A stretch of DNA of 64,000 bases from Candidatus Rifleibacteriota bacterium (GCA_015232575.1 JADFZL010000002.1:372001-436000), one strand, 5' to 3'; counted from the stretch's first letter, positions 9,215 to 18,336 are shown. The notes: generated by a model from the letters alone, not told the origin. Numbers and translations are program-made.

Positions 9215-9255
9215 AAACAAAATGACAGGAGAATTTATCTTCTGTCATTTTGTTT
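9215..9255. terminator. 18-bp hairpin terminator
   Basis: Left arm 9215-9232 pairs with right arm 9238-9255 over 18 base pairs, with one G-T wobble and a five-base loop ATTTA. The right arm ends in T-rich sequence (TTTTGTTT). It follows the secreted-protein gene by about 30 bases and would work as an intrinsic terminator; the A-rich left arm allows action on both strands. Confidence 0.75.
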
Positions 9256-9342
9256 GAGAATTTCAATTTGGAAGGTCTTTTTCACGTGTTTTAGTTTTTG
9301 AGAAATTTAAAATATCATTGTTTGTTGGGATAGTTTGCATAA

Positions 9343-10437
9343 ATGAAAAGGAAAACTCTAGTTTTTATTTTTTTATTAGCAATCGTACCAAGCTGTAGTG
9401 CTTTTCAGAAAACATTCAGCGCACTTCTTCCAGCATTCGTTTTTATTTTTGCCAGAGAAGAAGAGAAAAATGCACAGAATTTTCAATTAAAAACCAGTTA
9501 TTCATTTCCAGAAAAGCAAATGAAATTTTTTGAAGAAAAATTTGCTGGAATTAAGCTCCCTAAAATCCTTGATAGTACAGATACAGACAAAAATGGTATG
9601 ATAAGCTACCTTGAGTGCTGGAAACAGACATTGCCGTTTTTTTTGAAATTTTATCTTCGTCAGAAAGATTTTCTGGAAAGTTCCCTGGATCATAATTCAG
9701 ATGGATTGGTTACTTCTGATGAATATGGAAAATTACAGCCGCTTTTCAGCAGATTCGATTTTAATCAGGATAACTCGCTTGATCATGCAGAAATGGATTC
9801 TCTGCAATTTTTGTTTTTGCCTATTCTTTTTAAAAAGAACACTATTTTATTTCAAAATTATTTTTCTGCTGAATTTAAATTGAAACTTCCGCAATCAGGA
9901 CTTTTGCATTTTTTCGTTGACTTAAATAATGATGGGAAAGTTACTGGAAAAGAGTGGACAAAAGTCTTGAGAAACATTGATTTAGTAAAAATTGAACCAG
10001 TTGTAACCGTTAAAGTGAAGAAGGGGCAAATTTCAGGTACAGATAAAAAAATACTGATAAGTGTTTCAAGTTCTCAAAATACCGCAGTAACTAATGCATC
10101 TGTATCTGCTGTTCATGAAGCGTCAGCAGGAATAAAGCTTTCTACGGAAAGTTTTACTGCGATCCGTACAGAGAGCGGTGTTCTGATTCCTGTTAAGGAA
10201 AATGCACCCCAGAAAAAAACTAATGCCAGCGAATCTTTCGAAATTCAAGATACTAAGAAAATGATTGTATATGAGGAAGAGTTACCCGAAGTTCAATTTG
10301 ACAAAATTTTTAAACCTGAAGAACTTTATTATATTTTTCCAAATCCTCCGGAAAAAGATTTGGAAATAATTATGCAGCCTGCAAGCCCATATTCAGAAAG
10401 AATTCAGAAGAAATATTCTGGTGATAATCTCTGGTAA
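9343..10437 (+). CDS. exported protein with four EF-hand motifs
   Basis: A 364-residue protein. The N-terminus is a signal sequence ending near IVPSCSA, where the Cys could be a weak lipobox. Four calcium-binding loops are readable: DTDKNGMISYLE (80-91), DHNSDGLVTSDE (116-127), DFNQDNSLDHAE (139-150) and DLNNDGKVTGKE (193-204), each with acidic residues at positions 1, 3 or 5 and a final Glu. The C-terminal 150 residues are low in order, rich in Ser, Lys and Glu. It may act as an envelope calcium sensor or a calcium-stabilised adaptor. It sits upstream of a small exported protein and a metallopeptidase, probably one unit. Confidence 0.8.
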   Translation: MKRKTLVFIFLLAIVPSCSAFQKTFSALLPAFVFIFAREEEKNAQNFQLKTSYSFPEKQMKFFEEKFAGIKLPKILDSTDTDKNGMISYLECWKQTLPFFLKFYLRQKDFLESSLDHNSDGLVTSDEYGKLQPLFSRFDFNQDNSLDHAEMDSLQFLFLPILFKKNTILFQNYFSAEFKLKLPQSGLLHFFVDLNNDGKVTGKEWTKVLRNIDLVKIEPVVTVKVKKGQISGTDKKILISVSSSQNTAVTNASVSAVHEASAGIKLSTESFTAIRTESGVLIPVKENAPQKKTNASESFEIQDTKKMIVYEEELPEVQFDKIFKPEELYYIFPNPPEKDLEIIMQPASPYSERIQKKYSGDNLW

Positions 10438-10527
10438 GTTTTTTATTTAAATTTGTAACTGTTAATCGAATTGAAGAATCTCTTTGATTTGAAAAATCAA
10501 ATTTTTGAAACATTAAGGATGGATATC

Positions 10528-11052
10528 ATGAACAAATTTCTTCTTCTTCTTTGGGTTTTTGCTTTTGCTTCTCTTCCTGCAAACTCGAGTCAGAACATTT
10601 ATAATTCACCTGACCCACTGAAGTTGCATTTGTCACAAACCGGCGAACCTGACAAAGATGGAATCATTCGTCTCAATGGAAAGATAGAGGGGAATCTGGG
10701 AGAAATTCGAGATATTTCAGTTACTGTTTTTGGTTCCTCGGGGATTACGGTTGAACCAGCCTCAACAACAATTGCTCAGCTTTCAAAAGGGAAATCGTTT
10801 GACTTTGAAATCAAGGTAAAAGATGTAGACAAACAAGTTGGGAAGCCAATTCCATGGGTGAAGTTCCGGGTAAAATATGTTCCTGACTTCAAAGCTTTGC
10901 TTGAACATATTCAGATGAACGAGAAAGATTATTCTGACGAATTTGCGCGTAATGAACTTATACAAAACATAAAAAATGGCCTTGAAAAATCTGAACATCG
11001 TTCTCAGGTTGTCGGGCACCGTTTTTTGCGCTCCGATATGAAACAAAAGTAA
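10528..11052 (+). CDS. exported protein of unknown function
   Basis: A protein of about 174 residues. ATG 10528 is chosen because AAGGATGG lies five bases upstream; the frame stays open to 10471. The signal peptide (NKFLLLLWVFAFASLPANS) is followed by a beta-sandwich-like region with strands such as GIIRLNGKIEGNLGEIRDI and SFDFEIKVKDVDKQVG, suggesting an Ig or CARDB-like fold. The C-terminus is helical and charged. The next gene starts 12 bases downstream, so it is likely co-translated with the metallopeptidase and could be its partner. I do not recognise a named family. Confidence 0.65.
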   Translation: MNKFLLLLWVFAFASLPANSSQNIYNSPDPLKLHLSQTGEPDKDGIIRLNGKIEGNLGEIRDISVTVFGSSGITVEPASTTIAQLSKGKSFDFEIKVKDVDKQVGKPIPWVKFRVKYVPDFKALLEHIQMNEKDYSDEFARNELIQNIKNGLEKSEHRSQVVGHRFLRSDMKQK

Positions 11053-11064
11053 AGGAGCTTGACC

Positions 11065-12498
11065 ATGAGATTGAATAGGAATCTTCTTAGATTTCTGGCT
11101 GTTCTGGCTATTGCGTGGTTTTGCGATTCCATGCTTTTTGCAGCCAGCGAAGTAAATTTTAAACTTACCAACGTTCTGGGAAAATATTCAGCCGGTTATG
11201 CCCTGCAGAGTGGTGAAACGGTTCTCACTCGCAGATCAGGAATCACTTATATTGTTGAAACCAGAGCTATTTCCTCAAAAGATGAACTTGAAAGATATAT
11301 GAAAGAAACTTCGGGCGGCGAGCTTGACATAGGGCAACAAAAGATGCTCTCTGCTATGGATTTCTCGAATGGAACTGTGATAAAAGGCCTTTTGGCATTG
11401 GGAGAAAGAAATAAAGGAATAGAGGTTGACGTTGAGGTGGAGGTATTTGATACCACTTTTGTAAACGATGTTGATAAGATGGTGCTTCTTGATGATTTCT
11501 GGCCCTGTTCTTATGCTGGAAGAAACAAAATTGATTTTTCGACGTGCTTTTTTAATGCTTACTCTACCAGAGATCCGGAGTCTGTTCTGGTACATGAAAT
11601 ATCCCACGCAATAGATAAAAATGTCAGAGAAGCAGATTCATACGGACCGGATGGCAATCATTCATCGCGTGAAGTTACCATGACCAGAGCTGCCTACAAG
11701 GAAGGCTGGGCGGAATATAATCAGCTTCGCGTTTTTCCTGGTACAAATGATTCAACGGTGTTGAATTTTGAAAACGTTATTAAGGGTGGTCCGGTTTTTG
11801 AAACCAGCAACGCCAGTTATACAAAATACGATACCGGAAAAGTGTCGGGTGAAGAACTTCTTAACGTCGAAGGCGTAAATGCTTTGATCATGCTCAAAAT
11901 TTCAAGAGAGACAAGCGCCAAACAGGTTGAAACAGCTTTTGTAAAATCCAATGCTTCGGCGACAACGATAACTAATTTCCTTTCAACTTTTGTTAATACT
12001 TATCCAGGTTCAATGCAGAAAGTATTCACCATCTTGAATGACCAGACATTCGGAACTCTGGAAGACAGCCAGATTACCGGTATCCTGGGAAGTGGCAAAG
12101 GTGTGATGAATCTTCTAAAAAAACGGGCACAGCCGACATACAGCACAAAGCCAGCATTTGATATAAAAACTACTCTCTCTGAAATTGTTACAAGCCTGAA
12201 AGCGCTGATGATACAGCCAAAACCTTTATCAGCTGCTACGAAAAAATCGATTCTGACTTTGAAAGCGAAATATGAAAAAGCGCTGGCTGAGTTCAAAACA
12301 TTTGTCGATGCTTTCACAAATATATACAAGAACCCAACGGAAATGCTCACATTTTCACCTGGAATGAAGACAAAGCTGAAGGCAGCCACAGAATCGTTAA
12401 CACCTTTATACAACATCTATGTGGGTAATCTGCCTGTTCTTGAAAACTTCATTAAAGCTAATGCAATCATCGTCGGCGGAAGAGTTGCATCGGAATAA
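11065..12498 (+). CDS. exported zinc metallopeptidase (HExxH)
   Basis: A 477-residue secreted protein, start ATG 11065 with AAAGGAG seven bases upstream. The signal peptide covers about residues 1-27 (ending MLFAAS). The sequence VLVHEISHAIDK contains HEISH, the HExxH zinc site of gluzincin/metzincin-type peptidases. A downstream EGWAEYNQ about 36 residues on offers a Glu as third zinc ligand, which would make it a gluzincin. The C-terminal third is helical with repeated Lys and Ala. It ends an exported-protein cluster and is followed by an intrinsic terminator. Substrate is unknown; cell-wall or protein targets are both possible. Confidence 0.75.
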   Translation: MRLNRNLLRFLAVLAIAWFCDSMLFAASEVNFKLTNVLGKYSAGYALQSGETVLTRRSGITYIVETRAISSKDELERYMKETSGGELDIGQQKMLSAMDFSNGTVIKGLLALGERNKGIEVDVEVEVFDTTFVNDVDKMVLLDDFWPCSYAGRNKIDFSTCFFNAYSTRDPESVLVHEISHAIDKNVREADSYGPDGNHSSREVTMTRAAYKEGWAEYNQLRVFPGTNDSTVLNFENVIKGGPVFETSNASYTKYDTGKVSGEELLNVEGVNALIMLKISRETSAKQVETAFVKSNASATTITNFLSTFVNTYPGSMQKVFTILNDQTFGTLEDSQITGILGSGKGVMNLLKKRAQPTYSTKPAFDIKTTLSEIVTSLKALMIQPKPLSAATKKSILTLKAKYEKALAEFKTFVDAFTNIYKNPTEMLTFSPGMKTKLKAATESLTPLYNIYVGNLPVLENFIKANAIIVGGRVASE

Positions 12499-12513
12499 GC
12501 CGGGCAATTCCAT

Positions 12514-12557
12514 ACTTCGGTCGATTGCCTGATAGAGCGTCGGCCGAAGTTTTTTTC
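12514..12557 (+). terminator. intrinsic terminator after the metallopeptidase gene
   Basis: ACTTCGGTCG at 12514-12523 pairs with CGGCCGAAGT at 12541-12550 (one G-T wobble), followed by seven T residues. It ends the 2.8-12.5 kb exported-protein block. Confidence 0.85.
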
Positions 12558-12611
12558 TTTCTCTGTAATTCATTGTTGAGCATGTGCAACTAAATTATTT
12601 GTTGTATTTTG

Positions 12612-12639
12612 TTGATAATCGCCTGCAATTGGATATATT
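12612..12639 (+). promoter_or_regulatory. candidate sigma-70-type promoter for the SpoIIE-like gene
   Basis: TTGATA at 12612-12617 is followed after 16 bases by TATATT at 12634-12639. It lies upstream of the leader at 12649-12724. The match is reasonable, but AT-rich sequence makes chance hits common. Confidence 0.35.
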
Positions 12640-12648
12640 ATAACAGTG

Positions 12649-12724
12649 TTTGAAATTCTGCTCTAATAAGAGAAGTTTTGAACGAAGATTTTATGATGGA
12701 GTAATTCGGGGGATGGATTTTTTG
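12649..12724 (+). repeat. leader element, copy A
   Basis: A stretch of about 76 bases before the SpoIIE-like gene that matches 14065-14142 before the HEAT-VWA gene: TTTGAAATT, then AGAAGTTTTGAA, TATGATGGAGTAATTC, a G run and TGGATTTTTT. In this copy the G run (12708-12712) lies nine bases before TTG 12722, as in copy B, but that TTG frame stops after eight codons. Confidence 0.6.
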
Positions 12725-12732
12725 GAAAAGGT

Positions 12733-14040
12733 ATGTTTTATCTTATAAGAATTCAGGAATGTGTGAATGCCTTAATTTCCAGGAAAGGCACATTTTTTGG
12801 AATCGTTGATATTCTTGAAGCCGTTTTTCAGGCTTTGGGGGCTAGTTGCTGCATGATTTATTTTCCAAATGAAAAAAAGACTGGTACTGCCAATCTTATC
12901 GCAGTATTTCCCGAAACTCTTCAGGACGGAATACCTAGAAATATTGATGTTAACCAAGGCTTGTTACAGTTACTCATGAAAGATGGCAAACCTGTTCTTC
13001 TTTCAAATCCCAAACTGGAATTGCCTATTGCTTTTAAATTTGTTATTCCTCTGATAATTGGAACAAAAGTATTCGGATTCCTCGCAGGAAACAAGAACAA
13101 CGCTATTCGTTCAATGTTGCCGTCTGAGGATGAGTTGTCTAAAATAGGTGTCTACCTTGGCAACATGATCAGTCTTATACTTGAGAAAGCATTCTTTAAG
13201 GAAAAAGACCGGAAAATGATTGCAGAGAATGATGCTATTCGCAAAAAAAACCAGGCTCTGGAAAATTCCTTGAAATTCCTCGACAGGGAAAATGATGCAC
13301 TGTATTTCGAAAAACAGTATATTGAAACAGAACTAAATGTCGCAAAGGAGATTCAAGAAAAGTTCTTTCCCCGTGAAGCATTGATCACTCCCTACCTTTC
13401 AGCCTTCGGAACTTCATTGACGGCTTCTGCCGTAGGAGGAGACTTCTTCGATTACTTCCTGACTCCTCAGGGATGGATGGTTGTACTGATTGGAGATGTC
13501 GCCGGGCATGGCGTTCCTGCTGCAATGGTAGTCGCAATGGTTCGGGGTCTGATTCTCCATTTGTCCTCTTCTTTCAATCCGGCCACAGCTCAAAGTGCAA
13601 TTAACAACCTTCTATTGAAAATTTTTAAGCGAAAAATGATGACAGGAGCATTTGCTGTATTTTCTCCTGAATTTCAAAAGATTCTGATTTCTAATGCAGG
13701 TCATCTATACCCATATTTTATCAGAGACGGAAAAATATCCAGCCTTTCGTTGCCAAGTAACCCAATGGGGGTATTGAAAAAAGCCAAATTCTCAATTGCA
13801 GAATTTAGTATCAAAGAAGGTGATGTTTTCGTCTTCTTTTCTGATGGCCTGGTTGAAGCTCTTGCTACTGATGGGGAACAAGTTGGATATAACCGTTTTG
13901 AAGAAATTCTTAGCCAGATTGGACAAGCTGAACCGACTGAATACGAGAACATAATTCGCGCGTGGCACTATGAAATTACTGGTGGAAAGCCGCTTGCAGA
14001 CGACGTGACTCTTGTTATCACCAAAGTCAATTCTCAATAA
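12733..14040 (+). CDS. GAF domain-SpoIIE/PP2C-type serine phosphatase
   Basis: A 435-residue signalling protein. Residues about 1-155 form a GAF-like sensor domain, a coiled coil follows (about 155-200), and the C-terminal 230 residues are a SpoIIE-type PP2C phosphatase. Metal-binding motifs are visible: AVGGDFFDYF, LIGDVAGHGVPAAM, FVFFSDGLVEA and a late ADDVTLVI. Such phosphatases dephosphorylate STAS-domain anti-anti-sigma proteins; a STAS protein is encoded at 55279. No RsbW-type kinase is in the window. The start is uncertain: ATG 12733 lacks a well-placed ribosome site, whereas TTG 12722 has one but is in another frame. Confidence 0.88.
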   Translation: MFYLIRIQECVNALISRKGTFFGIVDILEAVFQALGASCCMIYFPNEKKTGTANLIAVFPETLQDGIPRNIDVNQGLLQLLMKDGKPVLLSNPKLELPIAFKFVIPLIIGTKVFGFLAGNKNNAIRSMLPSEDELSKIGVYLGNMISLILEKAFFKEKDRKMIAENDAIRKKNQALENSLKFLDRENDALYFEKQYIETELNVAKEIQEKFFPREALITPYLSAFGTSLTASAVGGDFFDYFLTPQGWMVVLIGDVAGHGVPAAMVVAMVRGLILHLSSSFNPATAQSAINNLLLKIFKRKMMTGAFAVFSPEFQKILISNAGHLYPYFIRDGKISSLSLPSNPMGVLKKAKFSIAEFSIKEGDVFVFFSDGLVEALATDGEQVGYNRFEEILSQIGQAEPTEYENIIRAWHYEITGGKPLADDVTLVITKVNSQ

Positions 14041-14064
14041 ATAGTCATTTAATACAAACTAACA

Positions 14065-14142
14065 TTTGAAATTATACTCCGATACCAGAAGTTTTGAATT
14101 TTGATTCTATTATGGGGCAATTCAGGGGGGTGGATTTTTTTG
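14065..14142 (+). repeat. leader element, copy B
   Basis: The second copy of the leader found at 12649-12724. It ends exactly at TTG 14140, the start of the HEAT-VWA gene. It contains ACCAGAAGTTTTGAA, TATTATGGGGCAATTC, a run of G at 14125-14130 that serves as ribosome site, and a T run. The conservation extends well beyond a ribosome site. Confidence 0.6.
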
Positions 14143-17100
14143 GCTGATAACGTTTTTGATAAGACAGTTTTAAAACTTTCCTCTATTTCTGAGAATGAAC
14201 GGAAAGAAGCTGTTCTTGCCCTTTTCAAGTTGAATGATTCAAGAGCGATAGATATTTTGTCAAAACTTGTTGATAAAGATACCTCTATCGAAGTTCGCTA
14301 TTATGCACGTAAAGCGTATTATCTTCTGAGAGATGTACATCCGAATAATCTGGCAGAGCCATTTCTCGAACTTCCAGAAGGAATAAGTTTTGACGAACTT
14401 GAGAGACTTCTTCAGGACGAAAATCCGCGAATTCGAAGAGAGGCAGTTAAGCTTGCCGGAAAACTGGACCCGGGATCAGCAGCCCCAACTATTCGCATCG
14501 TTCTGACGAACGAAACTGATTCAAAACTTCAGGGTGAATTACTGCAAATTCTTGGAAGATCTGGCTTGAATTACGATATTCCAACAATCGCCGAGTTTCT
14601 GACTGCTAAGGAATCTTTGCTCAGATCGGCTGCAATTGAGGCTCTTGCAAAAATTGGAAATAACGATGCTCTTGAATGTGTGCTGCCGCTTCTTCAGGAC
14701 CCGGACAGCGCAGTGCGTGCCGTTGCAACGAAAGTTCTGCCCTCAGTTGGTGGAGCTGAAATGCTGGAGATTCTCAGAAGTGCCGCCCTTTCTCCGAATG
14801 TGGTTATGCGTGAAGCAGTCATTAATACGCTTCAGCGTTTTAAAGCTCCCCATGCAGCAAAACTTCTTGCACATATTGCAACTGTTGATACGGTTCCCGC
14901 TCTTCGCGATAAAGCCATGGCAGGTTTGGAAGGCATGGCCAGAAGTGATAAAATTGCCCGGGAGATTCTTAATCAGTTAAACACTCCCGATGAACCCGAC
15001 GATCCGAATGCTCCCGCAACGGTTCCTCTTGACGGAATCTGGGACATGAGTTCTCTTGGAAATGCTGTAACAGGGGCACCACAGAAGCCGAGAGTGATGA
15101 TTGTACCAGGTTTAAAAAAGAAACTCGTCAGGGAAATCTGCCTTGGCGAACCGACTGTGAGAGAAAACGGTCTTCGTCAGTTAGCTTCACTTCTGACATC
15201 CGAACATGTTCCATTTCTTCTTTTACAGCTTGACCGCGAGAAAGATCCGCGTATTTTATCGCAGATACTGACTTTGATTGGAAAAACAAAGTCGGAACAA
15301 GCTTATGCAGCAGTTATAAAGCGCTTTAAAGATGTAGATAACCGCGTCAGGGCAAATGCAATAGAAGCAGCAATGCAGATTGATCCGGTTACTACACCAG
15401 ATAGAATCGTTGCATTTCTAAGTGATCCGAATAACCGCGTCCGTGCGAACTCAATCATCGCTACAGCAACCCGTCCGAATTTTGATCCGCTTGTCTGGGT
15501 GCGCGACCTTGCCGGATTTCCGGACCCTGCGTATCGGCGCAGCGCTTTGTTTGTTATATCCCGCCTGCAACGCGCGAATTTCATTCCTGTTTTGGAAATA
15601 CTTGTACAGGATGATGAACTTGAGATACGCCACATGGCATTCAGGGCTATTCAGGAATATGCCAGCCGTGGAGTTTCAAAATCCAGGGAACTTGCAGAAT
15701 TTGCAAATAAAATGATGGGCAAGGAAAATAAAATGGCGGGCCTGTCAGATCAGGATTTCCATGCTGCAATGGTTGCCATGAGAACCACCTCGCCGCGAAA
15801 GAGATCGTCGCGAAAGAATTCAAAATCAACGATTGATGAATTCGGAGAACAGCTTTTCGGCAGCGATGGATTGAAAAAAGCCGGACAGTCAGTCAAGAAC
15901 TTGAAGGCACAGGCAAACGCAGCCCGGGATAAGGTTTTCAATAGATTTAATGAAACCAGGGATAAACTTGTCGCAGTGAATTGGATTGAAAAATTCTGGT
16001 GGCTGAAGCCTCTTGCTTTGCTGATAACGATTATTGTACATTTTGCTGTTGCTTTCCATTATTTCAATCTTGATTCTGAAAATCAGCACATCTACGCAGG
16101 CGCAGCGGGTTTGACACTCATAATATCGGTGATTATGAGCCTTTTCAGGCGAACAGGTGCTGCCGTTATTGTGGCTTTGGTTCTGCTTGCCGTTCCATTA
16201 ACTGTTGCCAGCTTTTTAAGTCCGGATATTCTTCAACAAACTTTGCCAGGCAAAATGGAAGGCCATTCAGCGCCGGTCAAGAAAACTCCGCAAATTCCGC
16301 AAGCTTCGCAAACCCTTAAAATTCAGAAAACTACTACATCAAATAAAGTCACTGATACAGCAATTCCAGCAAATTCAACAGTTCAGGCTGAAAGTGGCCC
16401 CAGAATTAAATTGCTTCAACCGGCTAATGGAGCCAGAATATCTTCAGATTTTCTTATCAAGGCGGCCGTAAAAGGAAAAACCAAAGCGGTCGAGTTTATT
16501 ATCGATGATACCTGCAAACATAAAATTGAAGAAAATCGCGAGGGAACATTTGAGCATACTTTTGTTTTCGGCGGCGATATTTCTTATGGACGACGTTCGG
16601 TAAAGGTTCGGGTTACTGACGTAACTGGCAAATGTTCAGAAGATTACATTGTTGTAGAATTCATTCGTCCGCTTGTCAAAATCAACATAACCTCACCCGC
16701 CAGCGGCGGCGTATTCTGGCGTGATGATAACTTTGTGACAACTTTGGAAGGCAAGGGGTATGATAAAGTGGAATTTTTTCTTGATGAAAAGCCGTATTGT
16801 ACATTTCCATGCGAGTCGTCTGGCAAGTATGAGTATCCGGTCTTGAAATCAGCTCTATCTGAAGGAATGCATGCTTTTGAAGTTCGTGTACCAATGCTTG
16901 ACGGTCGTCTGGCAACAGCATCAGCTGCATTCAGGGCTATGGAACCAAAACCTGCTGTCAGATTTCTTTCTCCAAAGAATGGTGAAGATGTATCTGGAAA
17001 AGTGGAAATTTCTGTTGAAGCTGACAGCGGCTTCAAAGAAACTGCGATCAGAAATGTTGTCTGGTTTGCTGATGGAATGCAGAAAAAAAATCATAACGCC

Positions 17101-18327
17101 TCTCCGTTGAATGATTCATGGGATACAGTCGATCTTACCGAAGGTACACATGAGCTTAAAGCAACGGTTGAAAACGAACTGGGAAGTGCTTCAGAAACAA
17201 CAATTAAAGTAAATGTGGTACAGCAGATACTTTCTGTTTCTATCAAGGGAATAGATTCTGGAGCTGTTTTAGAGAAAGACACTCCAGTTACCGTAGAAGT
17301 GAAAAATGGTAATTCCGGAGCAAAGGTTGAAAAGGTTGTTCTGAGTCTTAACGAGGCAATTATTCATGAATCAACTGATTCTTCGTTTAAGTTTAATATT
17401 AGTGTGAGTGAAATTCCAGCCGGACAACAAAAATTAGTTGCAGAAGCATTTCTTTCCGAAAATCAGAAAATCAGAGCGTCAGTTTCCTTTTCGGTGAATC
17501 CGCTAAATCGCAGTTCTGTGTTTTTTCTATCAAAGGATGTGACCGGAAAGCTTCTGACTGCTAAAGATTTCGACAGGATCCGGCTGGCGGTAAAAGATTC
17601 AGGAGTGATTGTTGGAACTTACACTCTGCAGGCGTTAGAAGACATTCCAATGAATTTTGGCCTTCTGATCGATGTTTCAGCAAGTATGAAAAACGACCAG
17701 AAACTGGTTGAAGCAAGGGAAGCTTTATCCTCATTTGTTGATAGCATGAAGCTTCATGACAGGGCTTTCATTATTAAGTTTTCAGATAAACCCGAAATTA
17801 TGGAAGAATTCACTCAGGATCACACTAAATTACAGCAGGAAATAGAATATCTTGTTCCGGACAACGGAACAGCATTGCTGGATGCCGTATATCTTGCTTC
17901 AGAAATGGGCTCAAAGGCTTCTGAACATACAGTTTTGATAGTGATTGCTGACAGCGGCGATGAAAATGTTGCTTCTAACGCTCCTGCAAGCACTCGTTCG
18001 CAGTCGGATGTTCTTGAATTTGCCAGCCGAAGTAATGTTCATGTTTTTGCTGTAAGTCTTGGAGCCATGTCAAAAAATTCTTTCTCAGAAGGAGAAAAAT
18101 TGTTGAGGACATTGTGCAAAAATACCGGTGGAAGGTACTATTCAGTTCTCAATGTATCCGAATTACCTGGTTTTTTCAAATCAATTATTCAGGATATCAG
18201 AAGTCTGATAAAGCTTTCCTTCATTGCACCTTCCACAGCAACAGAAGGAAAATGGCGCACTCTTGAGATTACAGCTCCTGAGTCCAAAGACGTTAAATTT
18301 CTTTACAAACAGGGCTATATCAGGTAA
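14140..18327 (+). CDS. giant HEAT-repeat, membrane, Ig-like and VWA protein
   Basis: About 1395 residues, start TTG 14140 with GGGGGG nine bases upstream. The N-terminal half (about 10-520) is a HEAT-repeat solenoid with repeats such as DPDSAVRAVATKVLPSVGG. Three hydrophobic segments follow at about 620-700 (PLALLITIIVHFAVAF, AAGLTLIISVIMSLF, VIVALVLLAVPLTVASFL). The outer part contains several Ig-like/Big domains (about 760-1120), and the last 230 residues are a von Willebrand A domain with MIDAS DVSAS at about 1178-1182, NGTALLDA and IADSGDE. The topology suggests a cytoplasmic scaffold joined to an extracytoplasmic adhesion or sensing domain. It follows a phosphatase sharing its leader and may be its target or regulator. 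Confidence 0.88.
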   Translation: MADNVFDKTVLKLSSISENERKEAVLALFKLNDSRAIDILSKLVDKDTSIEVRYYARKAYYLLRDVHPNNLAEPFLELPEGISFDELERLLQDENPRIRREAVKLAGKLDPGSAAPTIRIVLTNETDSKLQGELLQILGRSGLNYDIPTIAEFLTAKESLLRSAAIEALAKIGNNDALECVLPLLQDPDSAVRAVATKVLPSVGGAEMLEILRSAALSPNVVMREAVINTLQRFKAPHAAKLLAHIATVDTVPALRDKAMAGLEGMARSDKIAREILNQLNTPDEPDDPNAPATVPLDGIWDMSSLGNAVTGAPQKPRVMIVPGLKKKLVREICLGEPTVRENGLRQLASLLTSEHVPFLLLQLDREKDPRILSQILTLIGKTKSEQAYAAVIKRFKDVDNRVRANAIEAAMQIDPVTTPDRIVAFLSDPNNRVRANSIIATATRPNFDPLVWVRDLAGFPDPAYRRSALFVISRLQRANFIPVLEILVQDDELEIRHMAFRAIQEYASRGVSKSRELAEFANKMMGKENKMAGLSDQDFHAAMVAMRTTSPRKRSSRKNSKSTIDEFGEQLFGSDGLKKAGQSVKNLKAQANAARDKVFNRFNETRDKLVAVNWIEKFWWLKPLALLITIIVHFAVAFHYFNLDSENQHIYAGAAGLTLIISVIMSLFRRTGAAVIVALVLLAVPLTVASFLSPDILQQTLPGKMEGHSAPVKKTPQIPQASQTLKIQKTTTSNKVTDTAIPANSTVQAESGPRIKLLQPANGARISSDFLIKAAVKGKTKAVEFIIDDTCKHKIEENREGTFEHTFVFGGDISYGRRSVKVRVTDVTGKCSEDYIVVEFIRPLVKINITSPASGGVFWRDDNFVTTLEGKGYDKVEFFLDEKPYCTFPCESSGKYEYPVLKSALSEGMHAFEVRVPMLDGRLATASAAFRAMEPKPAVRFLSPKNGEDVSGKVEISVEADSGFKETAIRNVVWFADGMQKKNHNASPLNDSWDTVDLTEGTHELKATVENELGSASETTIKVNVVQQILSVSIKGIDSGAVLEKDTPVTVEVKNGNSGAKVEKVVLSLNEAIIHESTDSSFKFNISVSEIPAGQQKLVAEAFLSENQKIRASVSFSVNPLNRSSVFFLSKDVTGKLLTAKDFDRIRLAVKDSGVIVGTYTLQALEDIPMNFGLLIDVSASMKNDQKLVEAREALSSFVDSMKLHDRAFIIKFSDKPEIMEEFTQDHTKLQQEIEYLVPDNGTALLDAVYLASEMGSKASEHTVLIVIADSGDENVASNAPASTRSQSDVLEFASRSNVHVFAVSLGAMSKNSFSEGEKLLRTLCKNTGGRYYSVLNVSELPGFFKSIIQDIRSLIKLSFIAPSTATEGKWRTLEITAPESKDVKFLYKQGYIR

Positions 18328-18336
18328 TTGGATAGA

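Noticed and set aside
12649..12724. Cyclic-di-GMP or other known riboswitch in the shared leader
   Set aside because: No conserved aptamer motif was recognised; kept only as an unexplained duplicated leader.
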